From Thermomicrobiales bacterium (lineage in GTDB: Bacteria > Chloroflexota > Chloroflexia > Thermomicrobiales > UBA6265): a stretch of 64,000 nt of DNA. Position 1 is the stretch's first letter; the number at the start of each line of letters is the position of its first letter. The position numbers were made by a program, and so were the translations under genes. Of the stretch, positions 55,105-63,415 are shown in pieces. Under the pieces are notes generated by a model that saw nothing but the letters and a program-made list of their open reading frames with translations, was not told the DNA's origin and made no database searches. The stretch lies in assembly GCA_023957115.1 (NCBI GenBank), contig JAMLHN010000001.1, positions 156,708 to 220,707 on the forward strand, in the 5' to 3' direction.

Positions 55105-55323
55105 AGCAGTGGGTCCGGTGTCAAGGGCGGCGTTCACTGGACGCTGGACTCCAGACATTGGACCCGAAACGAGTGTTCTCTCGAGCAACCTCACTTCGGA
55201 AAGATTGGTAGGATTTGCCCAGAGCGTACGTGCTTGCAGCATCGCAAGCGACCGAGTTGACCGCGCGATTCGACGCCTCTTCCCAGGCAGCCTGGCGTGG
55301 TTGCGTGAAGCGAGAACAACCGA
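55105..55323. repeat. Gap before pyruvate kinase with a CTGGAC-type element
   Basis: GGGTCCGGTGTC and CACTGGACGCTGGACTCCAG followed by ACATTGGACCC at 55109-55167 form an imperfect inverted repeat of the family seen at 48717. The rest of this 219-base gap shows no clear promoter or RNA to me. Confidence 0.45.
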
Positions 55324-56764
55324 TTGACACGTGACCGGCATGTAAAGATCGTTACAACCCTCGGACCCGCGGTGGCCGGGCGAGATCGCCTGCGCGATCT
55401 GATCGTGGCTGGCGCGGACGTGGTGCGCATCAATGCCGCGCACGGTACGCCTGACGATCGCGCCAAGCTGATCGACGATGTCCGTGCGGTCAGCAAAGAA
55501 GTCGACAAGCAAGTGCCGATCCTCTTCGACTTGCGCGGATTGAAGATCCGAACCGGACCGTTGACGAACGACGAGAAGATCCCAATCAGCCGGGGGAGCG
55601 TGGTCGAGATCGTTCCGGAGCCGGTTCCGGCGACGCCGAAGCGGATCGGTATCGACTATCCCGATCTCTTCAGCGTGATCCAGGCGGGGAGCCGTTTGCT
55701 GATCTCCGATGGGCTCATCGAGCTGCTGGTCGACCGGGTGGAGCGAGACAAAGCCATCTGCAAGGTCGGACGCGGCGGGTTGTTGCTCGGGCGTCAGGGG
55801 GTGACCCTGCCGGGCGCGTTTATCGGCGGCGGCTCCTTGACCGCCGGTGACCGGGAAGATATCCAGTTTGCGGTCAAGAATGAAGTCGACTTTCTGGGAC
55901 TCAGCTTCATCAACGACGCGAGCGACCTGGTCATGGCGCGCGGGGTGGCCGCGGCTCACGGCGCGACCCCGCCGGGGTTGATCGCCAAAATCGAGCGGCC
56001 GGACGCATTGCAGAACGTGCGCGATATCGCCCAGCAGGCGGACGGCATCATGGTGGCGCGCGGCGATCTCGGCGTTCAGCTTCCACCGGAGAAGGTGCCG
56101 CGTGCGCAGAAGGACATCATTGCTTGTTCGAACTCGCTTGGGGTCCCGGTCATTACCGCCACCCAGATGCTGGAGTCGATGATCACCCAGCCGATGGCGA
56201 CCCGGGCTGAAACGAATGACGTCGCCAACGCCGTTTGGGATGGGACCGATGCGGTCATGCTGTCGGCTGAGTCGGCAGTCGGACTCTATCCGATCGAAGC
56301 CGTCGAAACCATGGTCCGCATCATCAAGGAAGCGGAGCGGGATGGACCGATCCGGACCACGGCCTCGCTCGAGCCGATTCCAACGCGCGGCGACGTTGCG
56401 CTCGAGATTGCCGATGCTATCGCGCGAGCGACCTACGAGCTGGCCGAGGCTGCCCATATCGAGCAGGTTGTTGTCTTCACCCTGACCGGGAACGCGGCTC
56501 GGCGTGTGGCCAAATACCGCCCATCCGCGCCGCTCATCGCGGTCACCAATGACGAAACGACCTCGCGCCGGTTGAATATCGTCTGGGATCACTCGATCGG
56601 GGTTCCCGGAGCCCGATCCGGATCAAATGTTCCGTAAGACGGGCCAGAAGATCATCGAGCTGGGGTTGGCTCCCGGACGCATACACCTGATCGTCGGTTC
56701 GCTTCCGATGATGCGTGTCGCCGGCAAGACGAACCTGCTGCATATTCGCCGGTTGGGGAGTTAG
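55324..56764 (+). CDS. pyk: Pyruvate kinase, frameshifted near its C-terminus
   Basis: Catalyses phosphoenolpyruvate plus ADP to pyruvate plus ATP. Visible are K-I-V-T-T-L-G-P at the TTG start, D-L-R-G-L-K-I-R-T-G, the K-N-E-V-D-F-L-G-L-S-F loop, K-I-E-R-P-D-A-L-Q-N, I-M-V-A-R-G-D-L-G-V-Q and the signature T-Q-M-L-E-S-M. The open frame ends at 56637 in GVPGARSGSNVP. Dropping one base near 56605 gives EPDPDQMFRKTGQKIIELGL and a normal C-terminal domain ending IRRLGS. The stop TAG at 56762 lies within the AGTTAG of a palindromic element. Confidence 0.88.
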
Positions 56765-56986
56765 GATCTGGGAGTTATACGGAATCCGGGTGAACACACC
56801 AGGATGCGGCACGATCGGTTCACCACCGCCCCAACCCAGCACGATGAGGTAGCCGCCGGCACCGGGCCGGCGGCTACGCCGTCCCGAGCAATCACCCGGA
56901 TTCCGTATTAGGAGCTAGGGATCTGACGGGTGGACCCAAAAGAATGGTAAGCGACTCGCGTCGCCCCTAGCTCCCAGCTCCTAACT
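56759..56986. repeat. Triple-nested palindromic intergenic element
   Basis: Outer arms 56759-56777 and 56968-56986 match at 17 of 19 positions (AGTTAGGATCTGGGAGTTA type). Middle arms 56777-56793 and 56892-56908 are a perfect 17 bp (ATACGGAATCCGGGTGA). The core GTAGCCGCCGG/CCGGCGGCTAC (56849-56877) is a perfect 11-bp hairpin. It fills the gap between the convergent pyruvate kinase and kinase-like genes and provides the stop codon of the former. Confidence 0.8.
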
Positions 56987-57000
56987 GCTCGCGCCTCAAC

Positions 57001-58254
57001 CTAACTCCTCGGTAGGGAGACCACCACGATCGGGGTGCCTGGGGCGCCGCGGGAGATCAGAAAGCTGCCGCCCTGGATCTCGATCAGGCGACCCGCCACG
57101 GCGAGGCTCAGCGCGGACTCTCTCCGCCGGTGGGCGGATTCCCATGTGACCCGCTCGGCGATGTCAGGACCGTCTTGCAGGGGCGTTTCTAGAGCCGCCA
57201 CCTGAACGAATTGTCCCGAATCGCGCATTTCCACGGTCAGCTCGGTTCCGTCCGGCGTTTCCGAAAGCGCGTAGGAGACCAGCGCTTCGAGCGCCCGCAG
57301 GGTCTGATCGGGATCGACGAGGACGCGCGGCGACGAGAAGTCGACGCGAGGACCGATGATGATGTTGCGGGTTGCCGCGCCGGGTTGGAGACGCTCGCAG
57401 ACCGCGATGACGAGCTGCGCCAGTGAGATTGGCTGCATCCGCAGGGTGACCTGCCCGGATTCCAGCCGCGCGATCTCCTCGACTTCGTCGATCCGGCGTT
57501 GCAAATTGCCGGTTTCGCGCGTCAGGGCATCGAGATGTCGTTTGGTTACCACTGGATCCGCTCCACTCGAGCCCGCCATCGATTGCGTGATCGCGCGCAG
57601 ACTGTCGATAGGGAGCTGCGCGTCGGCGGCAATTGCCAGTAACAGGCTTTCGCGTGCTCGATCCTGATTCGATTGCCGCAGAGCTGCCGATTGCGCGCGT
57701 GACGCCAGCAGGTTGACCGCCATGGCGAGCCGCTCGATTTCCAGGTTGCCGGTTTCCGGCAGGCGCTGGCCGTAGTGTCCGCCCGCAATCTCGCTCGCGG
57801 CATTCGACAACCTGCCGAGTGGACGGGCGTCGAACCAGGCGCCAAGGACGGCAAAGAGGATGGCGATTGCCGTCGAGAATCCCAGGATCAACCAGAGCAG
57901 ACTGCGGTTGGATACGGCGACATCGAGCTGCCAGAGCGGAACGACGGCGCCGATCAAAACGACGATGACCGTCAGGACGCCGGTGATCGCAAGCCGGGCG
58001 ATATATCGCCCGTCGCCGGCGCGATCCACGACCCAAAGGAAGAGAACCCCGATGGTCAATGCGCAAACCGACCCGGCTGCCAGCCACTGCGCAAGCTCGA
58101 GTAATTCACGAGTCCGATAGTCCAGCCAGATCGTCGCGATCGTAAGGACCGCGCCGAGCACGACGACCACCGCGATGATCAGCAGCAGAACCGATCGAGC
58201 GGATGAAGAGACCCTGCTCATCGAGCGCCCTGGCAAGGGGTTACCATGGTTCAT
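57001..58254 (-). CDS. Histidine-kinase-like membrane protein lacking the phosphoacceptor His
   Basis: About 417 residues. Four membrane helices lie in the first 150 residues, then a HAMP-like segment (RLSNAASEIAGGHYGQRLPE), then a helical pair where HisKA would sit. The usual H-E-x-R-x-P is replaced by ADAQLPIDSLRAITQS, with no His. A GHKL-like C-terminal domain follows with weak N and G boxes (V-S-Y-A-L-S-E-T-P, and A-L-S-L-A-V-A-G-R-L-I-E-I-Q-G-G). It is likely an inactive regulatory relative rather than a working kinase. The start is uncertain (58254 or 58221). It overlaps the upstream small gene by 14 bases. Confidence 0.7.
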   Translation of the reverse strand: MNHGNPLPGRSMSRVSSSARSVLLLIIAVVVVLGAVLTIATIWLDYRTRELLELAQWLAAGSVCALTIGVLFLWVVDRAGDGRYIARLAITGVLTVIVVLIGAVVPLWQLDVAVSNRSLLWLILGFSTAIAILFAVLGAWFDARPLGRLSNAASEIAGGHYGQRLPETGNLEIERLAMAVNLLASRAQSAALRQSNQDRARESLLLAIAADAQLPIDSLRAITQSMAGSSGADPVVTKRHLDALTRETGNLQRRIDEVEEIARLESGQVTLRMQPISLAQLVIAVCERLQPGAATRNIIIGPRVDFSSPRVLVDPDQTLRALEALVSYALSETPDGTELTVEMRDSGQFVQVAALETPLQDGPDIAERVTWESAHRRRESALSLAVAGRLIEIQGGSFLISRGAPGTPIVVVSLPRS

Positions 58255-58618
58255 CGCCAGGAACCTGCTTGCCGCCGAACTGCCCATGCTCGACATGGTC
58301 GGCCTGGGCTAGGGAGGTGAGTTGATCGAGGAAGGTATCGAACTCGGTTTCTGGAGAGAAGAAGCGGAATCGCCCGAGCTCATACAGCGTCTGCTGACCC
58401 GGTGTGAACGACGTACCGATCGAAGCGTATCGTGAGAGCGCGAGAATGCGGGGGTCGTCGTCGGGGAGCGTCACCACCCATTGGGCAAACGCATCGAGTC
58501 CGTCAGCACTGACCAGATTGCGCGGATCGCGCAGGTCGTCCTGGTACCGGCTGCGGCGCCATGCAGCCACGGATCGGGCATGGTCGGCGATCGATTGGCG
58601 CAGGTCGAATTCGGTCAC
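58241..58618 (-). CDS. Small unknown soluble protein upstream of the kinase-like gene
   Basis: A 125-residue protein with no recognised family. It is polar and rich in Arg/Asp, with R-Q-S-I-A-D-H-A-R-S-V-A-A-W-R-R-S-R-Y and a middle segment D-A-F-A-Q-W-V-V-T-L-P-D-D-D-P-R-I. The GTG at 58618 has GAGGAG 7 bases upstream. The -10-like TACAAT (58644-58639) lies 20 bases upstream of it. It and the divergent small gene at 58863 share the two-operator region 58671-58735. Confidence 0.6.
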   Translation of the reverse strand: MTEFDLRQSIADHARSVAAWRRSRYQDDLRDPRNLVSADGLDAFAQWVVTLPDDDPRILALSRYASIGTSFTPGQQTLYELGRFRFFSPETEFDTFLDQLTSLAQADHVEHGQFGGKQVPGDEPW

Positions 58619-58670
58619 GGGCAACTCCTCACGGCAGCATTGTAGGGGACGGCACGAAGGAGAACGGATG

Positions 58671-58689
58671 TTTTGACGATTTGTCAAAA
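58671..58689. promoter_or_regulatory. 7-bp inverted repeat operator candidate
   Basis: TTTTGAC-GATTT-GTCAAAA, a perfect dyad (58671-58677, 58683-58689) between the divergent small genes, just upstream of the -35 at 58695. It differs from the GTGTACGTACAC site next to it, so two regulators may meet here. Confidence 0.5.
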
Positions 58690-58694
58690 ACCTC

Positions 58695-58735
58695 TTGCTT
58701 TAGTACAGGTGTTCTGATACACTGTGTACGTACAC
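58695..58735 (+). promoter_or_regulatory. Promoter of the 58863 gene with GTGTACGTACAC operator
   Basis: TTGCTT (58695-58700), a 17-base spacer and TACACT (58718-58723), with the perfect palindrome GTGTACGTACAC (58724-58735) directly behind it over the expected start point. The same palindrome overlaps the -35 of the promoter at 38197. Confidence 0.6.
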
Positions 58736-58862
58736 ATTTCTGCAACGAGCAGAATGGCGCGCTAGACTGAGAAATGTTGACACCCGCCCCGCGAACGGAC
58801 CGATGTGCCGGCAAGACACGAACGAAACCGGTGCATAGGAAGAGTTCCTAAGGAGTACGTCA

Positions 58863-59213
58863 ATGGCTGAACCTGCACTTACCGTCGAAGTTCACGAAAT
58901 CGCTGAAACCGTCCAACCGCGCAAGCTCCGCACATTGGGCCGGATCATCCCCTGGCCACTGAATCCCGAGCCGAAGACCAACGACAACGACTGTCGTACG
59001 GGACTGCTGGCCAAGGCCGAGATTCGCACCAAGCGGTTCATCAATCACCATCGGGTCGACGAAGAACGTTACAACGCCGAAGTGCTCTCCGCCGATGCCT
59101 CGCTCCATAGTGTGATGCAGGCGTTGACGGACGCATTTGCCGGAATCGAAGAGTTCGTTTCCCAGCGCCCGGAGGGCGAGCCGATGGTCATGGAAATCCG
59201 GCTGCGGGTGTGA
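58863..59213 (+). CDS. Small unknown soluble protein under a two-operator promoter
   Basis: A 116-residue protein, no family recognised. It has charged ends, a middle R-T-K-R-F-I-N-H-H-R-V-D-E-E-R-Y-N segment and a helical C-terminus (VMQALTDAFAGIEEFV). AAGGAG precedes the ATG. A textbook terminator follows at 59237, so it is a single-gene unit with its own promoter and operators, which argues that it is real and regulated. Confidence 0.75.
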   Translation: MAEPALTVEVHEIAETVQPRKLRTLGRIIPWPLNPEPKTNDNDCRTGLLAKAEIRTKRFINHHRVDEERYNAEVLSADASLHSVMQALTDAFAGIEEFVSQRPEGEPMVMEIRLRV

Positions 59214-59236
59214 CCCGCGTGGACGATGTCGAATGG

Positions 59237-59269
59237 CCCCGTTCCCAAACTCGGGAACGGGGTTCTTTT
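59237..59269 (+). terminator. Intrinsic terminator after the small gene
   Basis: CCCCGTTCCC-AAACTC-GGGAACGGGG, a perfect 10-bp stem followed by TTCTTTT. It overlaps the last bases of the convergent oxidase gene and may serve both directions. Confidence 0.9.
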
Positions 59270-60401
59270 ATGCCTCGAAGCGATCGAGCGAAAAGAGCGA
59301 GATGTCGTGGCGCGTGCTTCCGTCGATGGCCAGATCGGCCAGGATCTCGCCGATGACCGAGCAGAATTTGTACCCATGCCCGGAGCAGGGCGACGCCAGG
59401 ATGATCCGATCGTCGTCCGGAAGCGTGTCAATGATGAAATGCTCGTCCGGCGAGTTGGTGAAGATACATGTGCGCAGGGAAAGCGCAGGTCCGTTTGCGA
59501 GTGGTGTGTAGCGGCTGACGAATGCACGCAGGATCTCCTCGTCCGCCTGGTCGGGAGCCCGCAGGGGTTCCGCTGGGTCGATCTGCTCATCCAAGTGATG
59601 GTACCGGCCGATCTTGAATCCGGGATTGCCATAGACGGGGAAGCCGTAGTAGCGCCCCTCGGGCACGGTCAGGTTGAAGACGGGGAACGTCTCCGGGGTG
59701 AAGAGCGCCGGTTCGATTGGCTGCAGCCAGGCAAGCACCTGGCGTTCAGGCCGAAGCAGCGGGCGCAGCTCGTCCAGCATCTCGCCCATCCAGGCGCCGG
59801 CGGTGAAGATGAGCTTTTCGGTTTGGTAAACCCCGCGGGTGGTGCGGACGCTCAGTCCGTTCTCCGAGCTGGCCCAGCCGAGCACCGCTTCCCTGCCGTG
59901 AAGCTCAGCGCCAAGCTTCATGGCCTCCTCCGCATGCCGGACGATGCACCGCTCAGAAAGGAGAAATCCGCCGTCTTCCTGATAGAGCGCCAGGTAGTTC
60001 TCCGGTAGACGGTAACCCGGGAAACGCGTACTGAGCTCGGCGCTGGTCAAGACCTCGTGCGAAAGACCGTGGAGCTGGCACGATTCGAGCGCCCCCGAGA
60101 AGACGATGCCATCGGGTTCGCTGGCGTCGACCGACCCAGTAATGTGCAGAAGGTGCTCGCCGCAGGCCGCTTCGAGTTCGCGCCAGAGCTCGTAGGCACG
60201 TTTCAGGAGCGGGACGTAGCTGGGATCCTCATAGTACGCCAGGCGAATGATGCGATTGATGCCATGTGACGATCCGCTGGCATGGGGAATGTCGAATTGT
60301 TCGAGTCCCAGCACCGTTTTCCCGCGCCGGGCGAGCTGCCAGGCCGTGGCCGATCCCATCCCCCCAACGCCCACCACGATCGCATCGTATCGATTGCTCA
60401 T
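59268..60401 (-). CDS. Sarcosine oxidase/N-methyltryptophan oxidase-like FAD enzyme
   Basis: A 377-residue flavoprotein that oxidises N-methyl amino acids. The FAD motif is VVGVGGMGSATAWQLARRG near the start, then G-L-E-Q-F-D-I-P-H-A-S-G-S-S-H-G (family segment). The covalent-FAD Cys lies in A-S-P-C-S-G-H-G-Y-K-F. The monomeric-type length fits MSOX/SolA. AGGAAGA lies 8 bases before the ATG. Its start overlaps the stop of the AI-2E transporter gene by four bases (ATGA). Confidence 0.92.
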   Translation of the reverse strand: MSNRYDAIVVGVGGMGSATAWQLARRGKTVLGLEQFDIPHASGSSHGINRIIRLAYYEDPSYVPLLKRAYELWRELEAACGEHLLHITGSVDASEPDGIVFSGALESCQLHGLSHEVLTSAELSTRFPGYRLPENYLALYQEDGGFLLSERCIVRHAEEAMKLGAELHGREAVLGWASSENGLSVRTTRGVYQTEKLIFTAGAWMGEMLDELRPLLRPERQVLAWLQPIEPALFTPETFPVFNLTVPEGRYYGFPVYGNPGFKIGRYHHLDEQIDPAEPLRAPDQADEEILRAFVSRYTPLANGPALSLRTCIFTNSPDEHFIIDTLPDDDRIILASPCSGHGYKFCSVIGEILADLAIDGSTRHDISLFSLDRFEA

Positions 60402-61675
60402 TCGTTGGCGTCTTCCTGATTCGCCTGGAGCGGCGGCGCGGGCTCCTCGGTATCCGAATCGAATTTTTCGATGAGCTCTTCCACCGCTTGGACGTCCTCC
60501 GGCTTGTTCTTGTCGATCCACGTTTCGGTCAGGCGCGGGCCGCTCGGGCCGGTCACCACTTCGATATCGTCCGCCCAGACGCGAATGACCGCCGAGATCA
60601 TGGCCGCCACAGACGGTCCGAGCAGCACGCCGGGTATACCGAGCAGCTTGCTGCCGATCAGGACCGAGATCAGACTTGTGAACGGTGAGATGTTGAGCGT
60701 TCGGCCAAACACCCGGGGCGAGGTGACGTAGTTCTCGAACTGTTGGTAGATCAGGCATGCAACGATCACGACCAACGCCGCAGTGGTGCTGACGGTCAGG
60801 GCCAGGATGGTAAAGAGGACGGTCGCCAGGGTGGCTCCGACGATGGGAATGGCATCGAGAATGAAGGCGATGACGGCAGCCACCAGTGGAGAGGGGAGAT
60901 CGAGTGCGGTGAAAACGACGAACGTGAAGATCGCGAAGAGACTCGAGTTGATTCCCTGACCGATGACGTAGCCGCTGACGACCCGTGTCACCTCCGGGAC
61001 CATGCGGCGCACCTTCTCTTCCTGACCCTCGGGAAGCATGCGCCCCAGTGACCTCAGCACCTGATCTCCACCAGTCAGGGTGAACGCTGCCACGGCAAAC
61101 GCGGTCACGATACCGGCGAGAATGCCAAAGACGGTCTGCCCGCCACTAATGGCTTGCTCGATATCGATATCGACATCGGTCACATCGGCGCCGGTGGTTT
61201 GCTGATCGACATAGGAAATGATGCGGCTATACAGTTCCGGCTCGCGCGGCTGGAGCCATGCAAAGGCGTCCCTGGCATGCTGGGGCAGGTTGTTCCAGAA
61301 ATCGGCTGTTTGCTGAATGAGCGACGGGATGACCGCTGCGATGACGAGTGCGAGCGCCAGAATTACACCGAGCAGAACGGTGATCACCGCTATGCCCCTG
61401 CGTACTCCCTTTCGCTCGAGACGCAGCACGAGTGGGAAGAGCGCGGCCGCGAGCAGAAAACCGAGGAAGATCTGGAAGAGGACTTCGCTGAGACGGGTGA
61501 CGAGGAGAAGAAAACCGATGGTAGCGAGGATGCGAATGATCGTCCGCCACGGGATGTCGATCTCGATGCGCTGGATGTCATCGCCCTGGGCGTGGCCGCG
61601 CGACGTCGGATCGAGCTCTTCGGCGCGGATACCGGCCCGCAGCCGTTTCGGATTCTTGATTACTGTACTTGGCAT
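60398..61675 (-). CDS. AI-2E family transporter (DUF20)
   Basis: A 425-residue membrane protein with about eight helices. Family marks are FLLAAALFPLVLRLERKGVR near the start and V-V-S-G-Y-V-I-G-Q-G-I-N-S-S-L-F, I-F-A-P-like and F-E-N-Y-V-T-S-P-R-V-F-G-R-T-L near the end. The N-terminal 45 residues are polar and not conserved. Members move autoinducer-2, other metabolites or Na+. It is translated just ahead of the oxidase and may move a related amine, which is only context inference. Confidence 0.9.
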   Translation of the reverse strand: MPSTVIKNPKRLRAGIRAEELDPTSRGHAQGDDIQRIEIDIPWRTIIRILATIGFLLLVTRLSEVLFQIFLGFLLAAALFPLVLRLERKGVRRGIAVITVLLGVILALALVIAAVIPSLIQQTADFWNNLPQHARDAFAWLQPREPELYSRIISYVDQQTTGADVTDVDIDIEQAISGGQTVFGILAGIVTAFAVAAFTLTGGDQVLRSLGRMLPEGQEEKVRRMVPEVTRVVSGYVIGQGINSSLFAIFTFVVFTALDLPSPLVAAVIAFILDAIPIVGATLATVLFTILALTVSTTAALVVIVACLIYQQFENYVTSPRVFGRTLNISPFTSLISVLIGSKLLGIPGVLLGPSVAAMISAVIRVWADDIEVVTGPSGPRLTETWIDKNKPEDVQAVEELIEKFDSDTEEPAPPLQANQEDANE

Positions 61676-61812
61676 CTTTTCCGCCGCGCCCACTCGAACG
61701 CCAGAATTCAGAGAGTATGCATGATGATCGGTCCTGAGCTCGGTCGAGTTGCGGCAATATAGCGAGCAGAGTGATTTGACGAAAGATGGAGCATCAAGAC
61801 GCAGGAGACGAT

Positions 61813-63321
61813 ATGTCGAGAGAATCCTTCCGTGCACTCGAGGCGGAGCTCAAGTCGATTCACGATATCGAGATGGCGCTGGAGCTGCTGATGTGGGACC
61901 AGCAGTGCGTCATGCCGGTGGGCGCCAATGACCAGCGGGCCAGCCAGATCGAAACCATGTCGGTGTTCGTCCACGAGCGCGCGACCAGTGAGAAGATCGG
62001 CGAATTGCTGAACCAATGCGCCGATATCGAGGCAGAATCGGCCCACGATTCGTACGAAGCGAGCCTGATCCGGGTGACCCGGCGCCACTATGAGCTGGCG
62101 CGCCGGGTTCCGGTCGAATTGGAAGGGCGCCTCGCACAAGCGTCGGCGGAGGGGTTTGCGCTCTGGCGGGATGCACGGGCGGACAATGACTTTGCGGCGT
62201 TCCTGCCGGCGCTCGAAAAGCAGATCGAGCTCCGTACTGAGTACATTGCATGTTTCGATTCGACCGATTCACCCTATGACGTTTTGCTGGATCGATTCGA
62301 GGAGGGGCAGACCGTTGCCAAGGTCGCTCCGGTGCTCGACCGGCTCAAACCGCGATTGATCGAGCTGACCAAAGCCGTCCAGGCGAATCAGGACAAGGTC
62401 AGCGACGCCATGCTGCACGGGTTCTTCCCCAAGAACGGGCAGGAAAAGCTCTCCGACGATATCGCTGCCCTACTGGGCGCCACCGAGACCAACTGGCGCG
62501 TGGTCGAAACGGTACACCCGTTCCAGCAGAGCTTCGGCACGACCGACATTCGTCTGGCCACCCGATACGATGAGGCGTTCTTTTCCACCTCCTTCTACGG
62601 AACGATTCATGAATTCGGGCACGGGCTCTATGAAGCCCAGATCGACCCTTCCCTGAATCGGACCCCACTGGCGACCGGCGTTTCGATGACGGTGCACGAA
62701 TCGCAGAGCCGGTTGATGGAGAACCTGGTCGGGCGGGGGCGCCCCTTCATCACCTATGCATGGCCGAAGATTCGGGAGACATTCCCTGAGCAGTTCGACC
62801 GCTACGGATCGGAGGACTTCTACCGGGCGGTCAACCGCATGCACCCGTCGTTCATCCGGGTCGAGGCCGACGAGCTGACCTATGGATTGCACATCATCCT
62901 GCGGTTCGAGATCGAGCGGGATCTTTTCGAAGGCCGTCTGGCCGCGAAGGATCTACCCGAAGCCTGGAACGGACGCATGAAGGAATACCTCGGCGTCGAT
63001 GTGCCCAGCGATGCGGACGGCGTGCTGCAAGACGTGCACTGGTCGGAAGGGCTCTTTGGCTACTTCCCGGACTACCTGCTCGGATCCGTCCTCTCTGTGC
63101 AGATCTGGGAGAAGATGCTAGGCGATCTCCCCGATCTCGAGACGCAGATCGAGAATGGCGAATTCGGCGCGTTGCGCGCTTGGCTCGGCGAGCGTGTGCA
63201 TTGGTCCGGGAGCAAGTTCACTCCGGACGAAACGATCGAGCGCGTGGCCGATGGCCCGCTCGATCCAGAACCCTATCTCCGCTACCTGGAAGCCAAGATC
63301 GACGATTTGTACGGCATTTGA
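61813..63321 (+). CDS. M32-family carboxypeptidase (Taq/Pfu type)
   Basis: A 502-residue zinc carboxypeptidase. The zinc motif HEFGH lies in Y-G-T-I-H-E-F-G-H-G-L-Y-E-A-Q, with T-V-H-E-S-Q-S-R-L-M-E-N supplying the third ligand. The N-terminal part has I-H-D-I-E-M-A-L-E-L-L-M-W-D-Q. The C-terminal Y-F-P-D-Y-L-L-G-S-V is conserved. AGGAGA lies 6 bases before the ATG at 61813. It is divergent from the AI-2E gene. Confidence 0.95.
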   Translation: MSRESFRALEAELKSIHDIEMALELLMWDQQCVMPVGANDQRASQIETMSVFVHERATSEKIGELLNQCADIEAESAHDSYEASLIRVTRRHYELARRVPVELEGRLAQASAEGFALWRDARADNDFAAFLPALEKQIELRTEYIACFDSTDSPYDVLLDRFEEGQTVAKVAPVLDRLKPRLIELTKAVQANQDKVSDAMLHGFFPKNGQEKLSDDIAALLGATETNWRVVETVHPFQQSFGTTDIRLATRYDEAFFSTSFYGTIHEFGHGLYEAQIDPSLNRTPLATGVSMTVHESQSRLMENLVGRGRPFITYAWPKIRETFPEQFDRYGSEDFYRAVNRMHPSFIRVEADELTYGLHIILRFEIERDLFEGRLAAKDLPEAWNGRMKEYLGVDVPSDADGVLQDVHWSEGLFGYFPDYLLGSVLSVQIWEKMLGDLPDLETQIENGEFGALRAWLGERVHWSGSKFTPDETIERVADGPLDPEPYLRYLEAKIDDLYGI

Positions 63322-63324
63322 CGA

Positions 63325-63412
63325 GTTCAGTGTCCGAGGCCCGGAGGCCGGAGAAGTCGGTGGCCGTTGTCGATCGCTCTCCGGACTCCGGACCAGAAGA
63401 AGAAAGGAGCCC
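63325..63412. repeat. Palindromic element (CCGGAG type) before the last gene
   Basis: GTCCGAGGCCCGGAGGCCGG and, about 45 bases on, CTCCGGACTCCGGAC mirror each other at 12 of 15 positions. It starts right after the carboxypeptidase stop. Its words resemble those at 26270 and 41550. Confidence 0.5.
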
Positions 63413-63415
63413 CAC

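Noticed and set aside
54229..56592. 787-residue minus-strand frame
   Set aside because: Covers the ends of the FtsX-type permease, rbsD and pyruvate kinase antisense; no domain and no ribosome site.
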